A stretch of 64,000 nt of DNA from Blautia luti (GCF_013304735.1 NZ_JAAITI010000009.1:49540-113539); one strand, 5' to 3'. Positions 1 through 8,687 are shown, counted from the first letter of the stretch. The notes: generated by a model not told the origin, from the sequence alone. Made by a program: numbers and translations.

Positions 1-271
1 TTTCCTGTGCACTGGTATCTGCTGCCATTTCCTCTTTTATCTGGCTGCATATATGATAAAGCATGAAACGATCCGGATATTCATCATAAAGACGGCTGCC
101 TTCATAATCCAGAAGCTGACACTGTGCTTCCGCCTTCTCCTGAATCTTTCTGGCTGTATCCGGATAGTAGGATCTCATCAGATCAAATTCTCTCTCCTGC
201 TCCCGCTCTTCATTATAAAAAACAGGATTCCCCTGTGCAGCATAAAACGGATAAAAATCTCGATAAAGCAT
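1..271 (-). CDS. Conserved hypothetical protein, 3'-truncated by window edge
   Basis: Ninety codons are open from ATG at 271 to the window edge, so the C-terminus lies outside. AAGGA sits 5 bases before the ATG, and an in-frame TAG nine codons upstream limits any extension. The protein begins MLYRDFYPFY and is rich in Glu, Arg and Tyr, with no signal peptide or membrane segment. It follows mtnN by 92 bases on the same strand, so the two may be co-transcribed. I do not recognise a family; short soluble proteins of this look occur in Lachnospiraceae. Function unknown. Confidence 0.6.
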   Translation of the reverse strand, partial: MLYRDFYPFYAAQGNPVFYNEEREQEREFDLMRSYYPDTARKIQEKAEAQCQLLDYEGSRLYDEYPDRFMLYHICSQIKEEMAADTSAQE

Positions 272-363
272 AACAGTCCTTATGTCCTCTCTCTGCTATC
301 TCTTCCAGTATATGCAGCAGAAATACGACGGTTCCCGTTCTGCCTGTAAAGCGGATATCCCTA

Positions 364-1065
364 TTATGCCATCTGTTTCAGCATTCCCTGTGTCAGGCGG
401 ACACTATGCTCAATGGCAAGTTTCTCAAATGCAGGATAATCCATATTTGCACTGTTGTCTGCCTTATCGGAAATTGCACGGATAATCAGAAACGGTACCC
501 CGTTAAGGGCTGCTGCCTGTCCAATTGCCGCACCCTCCATCTCAACTGCATATGCACCAAATTCTTTTACAATGGCATCCTTCACGCCCTGATCACATAC
601 AAACTGGTCTCCGGAAGCAATTCTTCCCTCAAAAACCTGAATTTCCGGATTTACTTCCTCACATACATTGTGAGCAATTTTACGCAGGCACTCATCTGCC
701 TGGAAGGAAAATTCCTTCATCTGCGGAATCTGTCCCTTCGGATATCCAAATCCTGTTGCATCCATATCATGATGAAGAACATCTGTGGAAAGTACGATAT
801 CTCCGATGTTGATATCATTATTCAGACTGCCTGCAATACCGGTATTGATTACAGCCTCTACCTGAAAAAGATCCACCAGAATCTGGGTACACATTCCCGC
901 GTTTACCTTACCGATTCCGGACTGTACTACTACTACTTTCTTTCCTTCCAGAATTCCTTCATAGAAATCCATGCCAGCTCTTGTTGTAATGGAAACATTC
1001 TCCATAACTTCTTTCAGTCTTGCAACTTCCTGCTCCATTGCACCTATAATTCCAACACATTTCAT
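364..1065 (-). CDS. mtnN: 5'-methylthioadenosine/S-adenosylhomocysteine nucleosidase
   Basis: This cytosolic enzyme hydrolyses the glycosidic bond of methylthioadenosine and S-adenosylhomocysteine, releasing adenine for methionine salvage and SAH detoxification. At 233 residues it has the usual length. Visible family motifs are IIGAMEQEV at the N-terminus (E13 aligns with the general acid Glu12 of the E. coli enzyme), SGIGKVNAG, NTGIAGSL, the VLHHDMDATGFGYP segment, ASGDQF, VEMEGAAIGQ and RAISDKAD with the catalytic Asp. GAGAGGA precedes the ATG by about 11 bases. The assignment is firm. The S-ribosylhomocysteine product could feed LuxS, but no luxS is in the window. Confidence 0.95.
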   Translation of the reverse strand: MKCVGIIGAMEQEVARLKEVMENVSITTRAGMDFYEGILEGKKVVVVQSGIGKVNAGMCTQILVDLFQVEAVINTGIAGSLNNDINIGDIVLSTDVLHHDMDATGFGYPKGQIPQMKEFSFQADECLRKIAHNVCEEVNPEIQVFEGRIASGDQFVCDQGVKDAIVKEFGAYAVEMEGAAIGQAAALNGVPFLIIRAISDKADNSANMDYPAFEKLAIEHSVRLTQGMLKQMA

Positions 1066-1177
1066 GATCTGTAAATCCTCTCTTTCAATATAGTATCCCT
1101 CTGAGTTTCTGTTTTTTTCTGCCCAGAAGTGCTTTTTCTTTTTCTACAACGTTCATTATAACAAATTTTATTTTTTA

Positions 1178-1206
1178 TGGAAACTTTTTTTGAGAGATGA
1201 TATAAT
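1178..1206 (+). promoter_or_regulatory. Sigma-A type promoter for the TSCPD gene
   Basis: TGGAAA (1178-1183) and a perfect TATAAT (1201-1206) are separated by 17 bases, upstream of the gene starting at 1271. The -35 box matches TTGACA at 4 of 6 positions. Confidence 0.55.
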
Positions 1207-1270
1207 CGGAAGATACAGAAAGTCACTGCTCACTTTGTGAACAGCAAATAAATATAAGGAGGTACCATTC

Positions 1271-1519
1271 ATGGTTTATAAGACAAAAGGTGTCTGTGCT
1301 CAGGGAATTGAGTTCGAGATCGACGATAATAAGAAAGTTCACAACATCAAATTCACAGGTGGATGTTCCGGAAATACTCAGGGCGTTGCCCATCTTGCAG
1401 AAGGAATGGATGCAGATGAAGTAATCAGCCGTCTGGAAGGAATACGCTGTGGATTCAAGCCTACTTCATGTCCGGATCAGCTGGCAAAAGCTATCCGTCA
1501 GGCACTGAACGAAGGCTGA
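1271..1519 (+). CDS. TSCPD domain-containing protein
   Basis: This is an 82-residue stand-alone TSCPD protein. The C-terminal TSCPD signature (residues about 66-70) and the conserved Cys residues (FTGGCSGNTQG, GIRCGFKPTSCPDQ) resemble the small zinc-binding domain found at the C-terminus of class II ribonucleotide reductases. Its independent role is not established; metal or nucleotide binding is inference. AAGGAGG lies 7 bases before the ATG, and a strong promoter and terminator bracket the gene, so it is monocistronic. Confidence 0.85.
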   Translation: MVYKTKGVCAQGIEFEIDDNKKVHNIKFTGGCSGNTQGVAHLAEGMDADEVISRLEGIRCGFKPTSCPDQLAKAIRQALNEG

Positions 1520-1546
1520 TCTGCCAATCAGAGATTCTGTTAAATC

Positions 1547-1585
1547 ATCACCCTGCGAAGATTTTCCGCAGGGTGATTTTTTTCT
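1547..1585 (+). terminator. Rho-independent terminator after the TSCPD gene
   Basis: An 11-bp perfect stem (ATCACCCTGCG, 1547-1557; CGCAGGGTGAT, 1567-1577) is followed by a run of T. It lies between convergent genes and may also slow the minus-strand metallo-hydrolase transcript, though the minus side has a poor T tract. Confidence 0.9.
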
Positions 1586-1586
1586 G

Positions 1587-3203
1587 TCAGATATCCGTTC
1601 TGTCCCATTTATCACACAGTGACTGAATATCTCTTGCAAAACGATCCAGATCTTTGTTCGGGCAGCCTTCATTCTTCCGGATTATGGTCATCAGGCGGCG
1701 TCCCATAGCCAGAAGTTTCTCGTATGCACGTGCAGCTTTGGTTGTCTTCGGTGAAGCGGTTGCCTTTACAATACGGACTCCCACAGCTTCATGGATACAT
1801 TTATTCTCCAGAAGGTCATATTCGGTTCCGCTGAACGGCGCTGTGGCATCATATCCCAGTTCTTCTCTCAGTCTCTGTGCAAAAACCTCTGTTACCGTAT
1901 CGTCTCCATGTGTGACAAACACATGCTTCGGTTTCGTCTCAAATGCCTTCGCCCAGTCCAGAAGCCCGTTTACATCTGCATGGCCGCTGATTCCGGGCAT
2001 CCTACAGATTTCCGCTGCTACCTGCACAGTCTCACCAAACAGTTTCATCTCTGTGGCACCTTCCAGCAAAGCCCGGCCAGGTGTTCCAATTGCCTGGTAT
2101 CCTACAAAAAGTACTGTATTTCTCGGGTCCCACAGATTGTGTTTCAGATGATGCTTGATACGTCCTGCATCGCACATACCGCTGGCGGAAATAATCACCT
2201 TGCAGTTTTCGTCAAAATTGATGGCTCTGGAATCATCTGTAGTAACTGACGTCTTCAGACCCTGGAAAGACAGTGGATTAATCCCCTTCTTTAAAAGATC
2301 CATCGCTTCTTCATCATAGCAGGTGTAGGCATTCTCACTGAAAATCGTAGTTGCCTCATTGGCAAGAGGACTGTCTACATATACGGTAAATCCATCGTGT
2401 CCATGGACCAGACCCATCTCCTTGATCTGACGAATAAAATACAACATCTCCTGGGTACGGCCTACTGCAAAGGACGGAATTACCAGATTACCTCCTCTGT
2501 CAAAGGTTCTCTGGATAATCTCAGCCAGCATAGCCGGATAGTCCGGCCTCTCTCCGTGACTTCTGTCTCCATAGGTAGATTCCATAACAACATAATCTGC
2601 CTCTTTAATATATACCGGATCCTTAATCAGCGGCTGATTAAGATTACCGATATCACCGGAAAATACGATTTTTTCCTTTTTATCATCCTCGGTGAGCCAG
2701 ATCTCAATGCTGCTGGAACCAAGAAGATGTCCTGCATCTACAAAACGTACCTCTATTCCTTCTGCAGGTTTAATAATCTTATCGTACGGACATCTGACAA
2801 AATTCCGAAGCACTCCCATGGCATCTTCCATAGTATAAGCAGGTACAAATTCCGGCTTGCCTTCTCTGCGGCCCTTACGGTTTCTCCATTCTGCCTCAAA
2901 CATCTGGATGTGTGCACTGTCACGAAGCATAATATCACAGAGATTGCAGGTCGCCTCTGTTGCATAGATCGGTCCCTGATAACCCTTGGCATACAAAGCG
3001 GGAAGATTTCCTGAATGATCCATATGTGCATGCGTCAGAAGCACAAAATCCAGATCACCTGGAGCTACTGGCAATTCCTTATTTTCGTAGTAGTCCGGTC
3101 CCTGTTCCATTCCATAATCTACCAGGAACTTCCGGCCCGCCGCTTCCAGATAATAACAGCTTCCGGTCACCTCATGCGTTGCGCCGATAAATGTTATCTT
3201 CAT
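1587..3203 (-). CDS. MBL-fold / beta-CASP RNA metallo-hydrolase
   Basis: A predicted zinc-dependent RNase of the metallo-beta-lactamase/beta-CASP superfamily, the group that holds RNase J and CPSF73/Ysh1. The 538-residue protein has HAHMDH at residues 58-63 (motif 2), DAGHLLGSS, FSGDIGN, the beta-CASP part (IPSFAVGRTQE; SASGMCDAGR) and the RMMBL-type end ISGHADVNGLLDW plus FVTHGD. I chose the ATG at 3203 (MKITFIGATH), which has AGGGGG 8 bases upstream; an upstream in-frame ATG adds 31 residues with no homology. It is probably an exo- or endonuclease acting on RNA; the exact substrate is unknown. A divalent-metal active site is complete. Confidence 0.88.
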   Translation of the reverse strand: MKITFIGATHEVTGSCYYLEAAGRKFLVDYGMEQGPDYYENKELPVAPGDLDFVLLTHAHMDHSGNLPALYAKGYQGPIYATEATCNLCDIMLRDSAHIQMFEAEWRNRKGRREGKPEFVPAYTMEDAMGVLRNFVRCPYDKIIKPAEGIEVRFVDAGHLLGSSSIEIWLTEDDKKEKIVFSGDIGNLNQPLIKDPVYIKEADYVVMESTYGDRSHGERPDYPAMLAEIIQRTFDRGGNLVIPSFAVGRTQEMLYFIRQIKEMGLVHGHDGFTVYVDSPLANEATTIFSENAYTCYDEEAMDLLKKGINPLSFQGLKTSVTTDDSRAINFDENCKVIISASGMCDAGRIKHHLKHNLWDPRNTVLFVGYQAIGTPGRALLEGATEMKLFGETVQVAAEICRMPGISGHADVNGLLDWAKAFETKPKHVFVTHGDDTVTEVFAQRLREELGYDATAPFSGTEYDLLENKCIHEAVGVRIVKATASPKTTKAARAYEKLLAMGRRLMTIIRKNEGCPNKDLDRFARDIQSLCDKWDRTDI

Positions 3204-3586
3204 GCATAAGCCCCCTTTTCCGTCCGGTGTTTTAAAAATTTCTGTATCACAGAAAGCGCTGAATCTGGCAATCATACAGAGAATTTCCTGAAACACCGCA
3301 ATTTATAAAATAACGTGTTCAAACAGAATTAACGGACATTCTGTTTAGAAACGGCTTGTTATTGTATTTATTATACACGAAATGTTTTATTTTTGACAGT
3401 CTTTTTGTGGAATATATCGAATTTTTAGAATTGATTTTTGGAGAATTGTTTTTATTTTTCAGAATATTTCAGAATTTTTGAATTCTCCCCGGCGAAGGTA
3501 ATGTAAGTTTACTGGATTTTTGTTTTTTTTAAAAGGGGGTGAACATCACCGGGGATTGAATTTTGGATTTTTTTATTTGATGATTG
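3204..3586. other. Gene-free interval, AT-rich, with weak hairpins
   Basis: No plausible reading frame is seen. It contains TTCAGAAT-type short direct repeats near 3457-3477, and on the minus strand a hairpin GGTGA-TGT-TCACC (about 3539-3551) downstream of the secreted-protein gene. CCCCGG (3487-3492) and CCGGGG (3549-3554) could pair over a 56-base gap. Probably the 3' end of one minus-strand unit and the promoter region of the next. Confidence 0.4.
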
Positions 3587-4057
3587 TTATTTTACCAGAA
3601 CGCCTTTGGTTAAGGTTGAGACAGATTCTTTACTTCCGTCTTTTGCTGCATGATAGCCACGTACACGGTAGTAGTAGCCGCTTGGTACAAGTACTGTTAA
3701 GTTTTTATCAAGATTGGTAGCATTAGAGGCTGTAAATTCCCAACTCTTATATGTAGAATATGTTCCCTTCACTTTTCGCTCCAGTGTTAAAGTCAAATAA
3801 ACTGTACTGCAGACATGATGGCACTGTGTAATTCCTGAGATGGCAACTTTATTGCTGGCCAATTTATTGATAGCTGTAGTTCCAAAGTTCAGATTATTTC
3901 CACGTAACATGCTATACGTTGTATCTTCAGCAAAATCTTCATCTGTTTCCAGATCACTATCGGCTATTTCTCCGGCTGAAGCAGTAACTACACCTATACT
4001 ACCAAGACATAATACTAAAAATAAGATTCCGAGCACTCTTTTCATTTTTCCTATCAT
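3587..4057 (-). CDS. Secreted protein of unknown function (DUF6147-like)
   Basis: 156 residues. I chose the ATG at 4057 because AAGGGAG lies 5-6 bases upstream; a longer in-frame start at 4087 has no such site. Residues about 5-29 form a signal peptide (KRVLGILFLVLCLGSIGVV, then TASAG) with a likely cut after Ala. The mature part begins acidic (ETDEDFAEDTTY), then LRGNNLNFGTTAINKL and a CHHVC pair in a beta-rich domain ending YYYRVRGYHAAKDG. The pattern resembles the DUF6147 secreted proteins of Lachnospiraceae; that label is from memory. It follows the DUF4367-type gene on the same strand (68-base gap) and may be its co-regulated target. Function unknown. Confidence 0.6.
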   Translation of the reverse strand: MIGKMKRVLGILFLVLCLGSIGVVTASAGEIADSDLETDEDFAEDTTYSMLRGNNLNFGTTAINKLASNKVAISGITQCHHVCSTVYLTLTLERKVKGTYSTYKSWEFTASNATNLDKNLTVLVPSGYYYRVRGYHAAKDGSKESVSTLTKGVLVK

Positions 4058-4124
4058 ACTTGCTCCCTTCACTCCTGTAACTTCCATTACATAAACTTAT
4101 ACGATATTAAAATAAAATGCTCTC

Positions 4125-4976
4125 TTAAAAATGTATATTTTCTATTAATTTTATAAATTCTTTTTCTTCCATATTTCCGCTGATTTGATAAAATGCTCTA
4201 TCTGTTTTCCAATATGCAACATAATTTTCTTTCTTATCCTGCTTATCTTTTACTTTTCGTATTTCAATTTCAAATTTTTCATCTTTTATTTTTAATGATT
4301 CTATTATCTGCCCATCAAGAACATAATCCGTTGTCTTACTGTTATTTCTATAATCACTGATATAAACCGTTATAACAGATTTTCCATAACAGTATTCCAT
4401 TAATGCAATACCTGTATTGGAATGGATTAAATAATCTTTATACTTAAAATTTTCGGGACGATACATAAATTTAGGAATTTTATCAAATCCCATTTGATTT
4501 TTTATATCATCAATCGCACCTTGCTCATCTCTCTCAACTTCATCACTGGTCGCATCATTATCTATACTAATGCTCGTATCATTTCCCGTCCATATCTTCA
4601 CAGAATCAATAAAATAACTCCGATTCGCCTGGCTGGTCATTCCTGCGGCGAATACGCCTGCTGCACATACAAGCACCACAGCCGCCACACGGGCCAGTTT
4701 ATGATGCCTTTTTTCAGGAAGATAGACAATTTTTTCCTTTGTATCTGCTTTATGGTCATCAGCCTCTTTGCTGCCATTTTCTTCATCTTCTTCATAAACC
4801 CCATCTGCTTTCAGCCTCGCTACAAGTTTCTGATAAGCAGCTTTTGCCTCTTCTTCTGTTTCCCCGTCATCTGGAAGGACTCCATCCGGAAACAGCACTT
4901 TTTCCATTTCGTCGATTTCTCGTTCGTATTCTTCTGCCAACCATTTTTTCAGTTCATCATCCCTGAAATCTACCAT
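4125..4976 (-). CDS. Membrane-anchored DUF4367-type protein, likely anti-sigma partner
   Basis: 283 residues from the ATG at 4976 (AGGAG about 9 bases upstream; the longer ORF lacks a site). Residues 1-95 are cytoplasmic and highly charged (DDELKKWLAEEYEREIDEME). One membrane helix follows near residues 92-114 (ARVAAVVLVCAAGVFAAGM), then an extracytoplasmic beta domain with Tyr-rich strands that ends FIKLIENIHF. This layout matches DUF4367 proteins, which in Firmicutes usually sit next to ECF sigma genes. A sigma gene lies at 6202-6729, but murG on the other strand is between them. An anti-sigma role is inference. Confidence 0.6.
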   Translation of the reverse strand: MVDFRDDELKKWLAEEYEREIDEMEKVLFPDGVLPDDGETEEEAKAAYQKLVARLKADGVYEEDEENGSKEADDHKADTKEKIVYLPEKRHHKLARVAAVVLVCAAGVFAAGMTSQANRSYFIDSVKIWTGNDTSISIDNDATSDEVERDEQGAIDDIKNQMGFDKIPKFMYRPENFKYKDYLIHSNTGIALMEYCYGKSVITVYISDYRNNSKTTDYVLDGQIIESLKIKDEKFEIEIRKVKDKQDKKENYVAYWKTDRAFYQISGNMEEKEFIKLIENIHF

Positions 4977-5004
4977 TATTTTTCTCCTGCAATCGTATCT
5001 TTCC

Positions 5005-5033
5005 TTGACAATTCCTCCGTTAGAGTTCATATT
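5005..5033 (+). promoter_or_regulatory. Predicted murG promoter
   Basis: A perfect TTGACA (5005-5010), 17 bases, then CATATT (5028-5033), located 38 bases before the murG ATG. It overlaps the leader of the divergent DUF4367-type gene. Confidence 0.5.
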
Positions 5034-5070
5034 TAATGATAGTATATATGACTATTCAGGAGGAATCCAA

Positions 5071-6138
5071 ATGAAACACATCGTACTTACCGGCGGTGGT
5101 ACTGCCGGCCATGTAACTCCAAATATTGCCCTGATTCCAAGGCTCAAGGAGCTTGGTTATCAAATTTCCTATATCGGTTCCTATAATGGAATCGAAAAAA
5201 AACTGATCGAAGAACTGGGAATTCCCTACTATGGAATCTCATCCGGAAAGCTGAGACGTTACTTCGATCTCAAAAACTTTTCTGACCCGTTTCGTGTCCT
5301 GAAGGGCTTCAGCCAGGCCAGAAAAATTCTCAAAGAGCTGAAACCGGACGTTGTTTTCTCCAAAGGTGGATTCGTTACCGTTCCAGTTGTAATTGCTGCA
5401 AAACGCTTAAAAATTCCGGCTCTTATCCATGAATCCGATATGACCCCGGGTCTTGCCAATAAACTCTGTCTCTCTTCAGCATCTAAAATCTGCTGTAATT
5501 TTCCTGAGACAGTTGCAAATCTTCCTGCCGAAAAAGCAGTTCTTACAGGAACTCCAATCCGCCAGGAACTTCTTTCCGGAAGTGCCGAAGCCGGACGCAA
5601 ATTCTGTGGTTTCACAGCGGACAAACCGGTACTTATGGTCATCGGTGGCAGCCTTGGTGCAGCCTCCGTCAATGATAATGTACGCAAAATTCTCCCTGAA
5701 CTTCTGAAAGAATTCCAGGTTGTCCATCTTTGCGGAAAAGGTAAAACAGATGAAAGCCTTAACGGTACTGCCGGATATGTTCAGTATGAATATATTCAGG
5801 ATGAGCTTCCAGATCTGTTCGCCATGGCTGATATCGTAATTTCACGTGCAGGTGCCAACGCAATCTGCGAAATCCGCGAGCTTCATAAGCCTAATCTTCT
5901 GATTCCACTCTCAGCAAAAGCCAGCCGTGGTGATCAGATTCTCAATGCCCGTTCTTTCGAACGTCAGGGCTTCAGCATGGTACTGGAGGAAGAAGAAATC
6001 ACAGAAGCCAAACTTCTGGATACAATCCGCCAGCTTTATACTGACCGCCAGAAATATACAGATGCCATGGCAGGAAACGGCCGTGTGGATTCTATCAGCA
6101 AGATTACCGATCTTATTGAAGAGTGTGCCCGTTCCTGA
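5071..6138 (+). CDS. murG: UDP-GlcNAc:undecaprenyl-PP-MurNAc-pentapeptide GlcNAc transferase MurG
   Basis: Transfers GlcNAc from UDP-GlcNAc to lipid I, making lipid II on the inner face of the membrane. The 355 residues have the GT-B fold motifs of MurG: GGGTAGHV (residues 8-15), FSKGGFVTVPVV, HESDMTPGLANK, VIGGSLGAASVN and ISRAGANAICEI. AGGAGG sits 7 bases before the ATG at 5071; the upstream in-frame start is not needed. The gene stands alone rather than in a dcw cluster, which is frequent for the MurG type of this length in Lachnospiraceae. A promoter and a terminator flank it, so it is its own unit. Confidence 0.93.
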   Translation: MKHIVLTGGGTAGHVTPNIALIPRLKELGYQISYIGSYNGIEKKLIEELGIPYYGISSGKLRRYFDLKNFSDPFRVLKGFSQARKILKELKPDVVFSKGGFVTVPVVIAAKRLKIPALIHESDMTPGLANKLCLSSASKICCNFPETVANLPAEKAVLTGTPIRQELLSGSAEAGRKFCGFTADKPVLMVIGGSLGAASVNDNVRKILPELLKEFQVVHLCGKGKTDESLNGTAGYVQYEYIQDELPDLFAMADIVISRAGANAICEIRELHKPNLLIPLSAKASRGDQILNARSFERQGFSMVLEEEEITEAKLLDTIRQLYTDRQKYTDAMAGNGRVDSISKITDLIEECARS

Positions 6139-6156
6139 CACACCGCTCTCATACAG

Positions 6157-6201
6157 AAAACTCTGCCATTTCTTTTTCAGATACGGCAGGGTTTTCTTTT
6201 T
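6157..6201. terminator. Bidirectional terminator between murG and sigma gene
   Basis: An 11-bp stem (AAAACTCTGCC, 6157-6167; GGCAGGGTTTT, 6185-6195) has one G-T pair and is followed on the plus strand by CTTTTTTT. On the minus strand the stem ends in GTTTTC, so it may also serve the convergent sigma factor gene. Confidence 0.85.
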
Positions 6202-6729
6202 TTATTCGTATACTTTCCGAAATTCTTCTTTCAGCCAGCGCTTTTCCTTATATATCCTGTTATTAACGCCACTTTTGGTCAGTCCGTACTCTTCTGCAAC
6301 TACTTCAACGGGAACATCCAGATATTTAACCTGAATCAGAATGTCATAATTAACAGGCTGCTCCTCACGAAATCTTTCCAGTACCATATACATAAATTTA
6401 TTCTTCTCTTTACGCAGAAGTTCTTCTTCCGCATCAACCGTCTTATATACATTCAGAACTTCTGTAACGTCGGCTGTGCAGATAACTTCATGCCGGAAAC
6501 TGGATTTCTTTTTGTAATCCATCGCCTTATTCACCGATGCTCTCCGTATCAGAGAATACATCATTTTTTCATTATCAATATTCAGATGTTTCCGCTTGGT
6601 ATACATTTTGTAGAGTACATCCTGACTGACATCGTCGGATATGTTCCAGTCATGCAAAACTCCGTATGCATATGCTCTGGATATTTTTCGATACTTAAGG
6701 TAAAACTCTTCATATGTCTGATTTTTCAT
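6202..6729 (-). CDS. ECF-like RNA polymerase sigma factor
   Basis: 175 residues with a sigma region 2 (YAYGVLHDWNISDDVSQDVLYKMY, about 19-43) and a region 4 helix-turn-helix near residues 128-165 (YLDVPVEVVAEEYGLTKSGV). Lengths and layout are of the short, region-3-less ECF class. AGAGG lies 5-6 bases before the ATG. The expected membrane-bound regulator may be the DUF4367-type protein at 4125-4976, cut off from it by murG on the opposite strand. The downstream end shares a terminator with murG. Targets are unknown. Confidence 0.8.
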   Translation of the reverse strand: MKNQTYEEFYLKYRKISRAYAYGVLHDWNISDDVSQDVLYKMYTKRKHLNIDNEKMMYSLIRRASVNKAMDYKKKSSFRHEVICTADVTEVLNVYKTVDAEEELLRKEKNKFMYMVLERFREEQPVNYDILIQVKYLDVPVEVVAEEYGLTKSGVNNRIYKEKRWLKEEFRKVYE

Positions 6730-6752
6730 TTTTCCTCTTTAGTAGGTATTGA

Positions 6753-7157
6753 TTAGTCTCTGACCTTTTTTAGAATTTCGTCTCTCACCTCATCACTGAG
6801 TTCTCCCGGAGTCCAGGTCAGTCCAACTCCGTCTCCTTTATATCTCGGAATCAGATGCATATGAAAATGAAATACAGTCTGTCCCGCAATTTCTCCATTG
6901 TTCTGCACAATATTAAAGCCATCGCAATTCAGTGCGTCGCTAAGCTTGCCAGCCATTTTTTTTGCAAGGATCATAGCTTTTCCTGCAGTTTCATCCGGAA
7001 GCTCATAAATATTGGCTGCATGTTTCTTTGGAAGAATCAGTGAATGCCCCTTGCTGGCAGGACCCAGATCAAGAATTACCCGAAAATCTTCGTCCTCATA
7101 AAGTGTTGCTGCCGGAATTTCTCCATTTGCAATTTTACAAAATATACAATCTCCCAT
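6753..7157 (-). CDS. HIT family nucleotide hydrolase
   Basis: A small cytosolic histidine-triad protein of 134 residues. The catalytic triad is HFHMHLIPR with His97, His99 and His101; the N-terminal CIFCKIANGEIPA carries the Cys pair common in bacterial HIT proteins. The family hydrolyses phosphoramidate or AMP-linked substrates, and the physiological substrate here is not deducible. GGAGGG precedes the ATG by about 8 bases. It lies 23 bases upstream of the sigma factor gene and could share its transcript. Confidence 0.92.
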   Translation of the reverse strand: MGDCIFCKIANGEIPAATLYEDEDFRVILDLGPASKGHSLILPKKHAANIYELPDETAGKAMILAKKMAGKLSDALNCDGFNIVQNNGEIAGQTVFHFHMHLIPRYKGDGVGLTWTPGELSDEVRDEILKKVRD

Positions 7158-7285
7158 TTTATTGCCCTCCTGTTTCAGAAAATATTTTCACTTATTCTTA
7201 TTGTGTCGTATTTTGTCGATTTTTTCAATACTGTTCTTGTTGATATTTGAAATTTCTGATGTTAATATTTCTCCGAGGTGATAAT

Positions 7286-7960
7286 ATGTGCAACGATGAC
7301 ACAGTCAGTAAATTAAAAAACGATTTTCATTACACACTTTCCAAATTTTCTCATGAAATCCGAAATCCTCTAACACTGATCAGCAGTGAACTCCAGATGA
7401 TTTCTTCCGCTCATCCAGAAGTTGAAGATTACGACCACTGGAACGATGTCATGGATAATCTCGCTTATGTAACAGATCTTCTTGATGATCTTTCTGTTTT
7501 TAATAATGCAGGACGTATCCGGCTGGAAGCCACAGATACCTGCGATTATCTGAAAACAGTAATTTCTTCCATCAAACCTACTCTTGATTATCTGGGTATT
7601 ACTTTTGAATCCCATATCCCGGAATCTCTTCCAGTTTTAATGCTTGACAAAATTCGAATCCGGGAAATGCTGCTGAACCTTCTGAAAAATGCATGGGAAG
7701 CCGTTCCTGTTCCCGGCGGAAAAATTTCCGTATCTGCTTTTTCCAAAAAATCCGGTATCTGTATCGATATTAAAGACAATGGATGCGGGGTTTCAAAAGA
7801 ACTGCTGGACAATATTTTTCAGCCGTTTTTCACAACAAAAGAATCTGGCACCGGCCTCGGACTTGCCATTTCCAGACAGATTATTGAAGCTCATCACGGC
7901 AGTATCTCCATAGAGAGTACTCCTGGTCAGGGAACCGTTTTCCATATTTTTCTTGGATGA
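7286..7960 (+). CDS. Soluble orphan sensor histidine kinase
   Basis: 224 residues from ATG 7286 (GAGGTG about 7 bases upstream; the longer in-frame start at 7247 has none). It holds only the kinase core: H box FSHEIRNPLTLI with phospho-acceptor His23, N box NLLKNAWEAV, G1 DNGCGVS and F/G2 FFTTKESGTGLGLAIS. There is no membrane segment or PAS/GAF sensor domain, and no response regulator gene nearby. The signal must therefore be internal or come from a partner. It resembles the small phosphorelay-type kinases of spore-formers, but a sporulation role is only a guess. Its 3' end overlaps the convergent rhomboid gene by 34 bases. Confidence 0.85.
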   Translation: MCNDDTVSKLKNDFHYTLSKFSHEIRNPLTLISSELQMISSAHPEVEDYDHWNDVMDNLAYVTDLLDDLSVFNNAGRIRLEATDTCDYLKTVISSIKPTLDYLGITFESHIPESLPVLMLDKIRIREMLLNLLKNAWEAVPVPGGKISVSAFSKKSGICIDIKDNGCGVSKELLDNIFQPFFTTKESGTGLGLAISRQIIEAHHGSISIESTPGQGTVFHIFLG

Positions 7961-8529
7961 TAAACGATTACAGCAGCAATAAAGCCACACAACAGACCGC
8001 CTGCATGGGCTGCATTATCTACTCCACCACTTGCAAAGCCGAAATAAAGAGAAAATGCAGCCATAAGCAGCATCTGCTTCATATTCAAATCTGCGACTCT
8101 TCCTCTGTGACGTATGATCACATAAATCATTCCACCCATCACTGCAAAAACAGCTCCGGAAGCTCCTGCTGACAGTGAATAATTTCCTGTCCGCATATCC
8201 CAGATCAGAGAAATCAGATTCCCGCCCAGTCCTCCAAGAATATAAATCAGCAGAAATTTCATTTTTCCGGTAACTGGTTCCAGGCGCTGTCCCAGAACAA
8301 ACAGTACCAGCATGTTATTAATCAGATGTGGCGCACCGAAATGCAGAAACATACTGGTAATCATGCGATACCATTGTCCCTGCTCTATGATAAGTGGTGC
8401 ATAAACAGCACCACATTCCAGCATATGCTGTCCATTCTCTGAACCACCGGTGAATTCCACAATAAGAAAAATAAGAGTATTCAACAAAATCAGTAGTGCA
8501 GTCACAGGTTCTCTCTTTATTTCTTCCAC
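7927..8529 (-). CDS. Rhomboid family intramembrane serine protease
   Basis: A polytopic membrane protease of 200 residues with six predicted helices. The catalytic dyad is visible: Ser124 in SAGASGAVFA and His175 in NAAHAGGLLCG; HFGAPHLINNM is the conserved loop His/Asn region. Rhomboids cut transmembrane substrates inside the bilayer; the substrate is unknown. Start is GTG at 8529 with GAGGA about 7 bases upstream. The last 34 bases overlap the end of the convergent histidine kinase gene, which is unusual and could cause antisense interference. Confidence 0.92.
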   Translation of the reverse strand: MEEIKREPVTALLILLNTLIFLIVEFTGGSENGQHMLECGAVYAPLIIEQGQWYRMITSMFLHFGAPHLINNMLVLFVLGQRLEPVTGKMKFLLIYILGGLGGNLISLIWDMRTGNYSLSAGASGAVFAVMGGMIYVIIRHRGRVADLNMKQMLLMAAFSLYFGFASGGVDNAAHAGGLLCGFIAAVIVYHPRKIWKTVP

Positions 8530-8687
8530 TTTAGTCCTCTTTTCTGCAGTTTTTCATGATAGTCTCAAAAACTGCGCCGTTATAATCTGAAAATTCAAAT
8601 CTATTGGACTATTTTAACAGATTTCCATTATACAGACAACCTGTGGTCCATTATACAATACGACATAAACCTGATATTTTCGCTCTG

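Noticed and set aside
3487..3554. Riboswitch or T-box in the 3.2-3.6 kb gap
   Set aside because: Only a 6-bp distant pairing and one small hairpin; no T-box or known aptamer consensus recognised.
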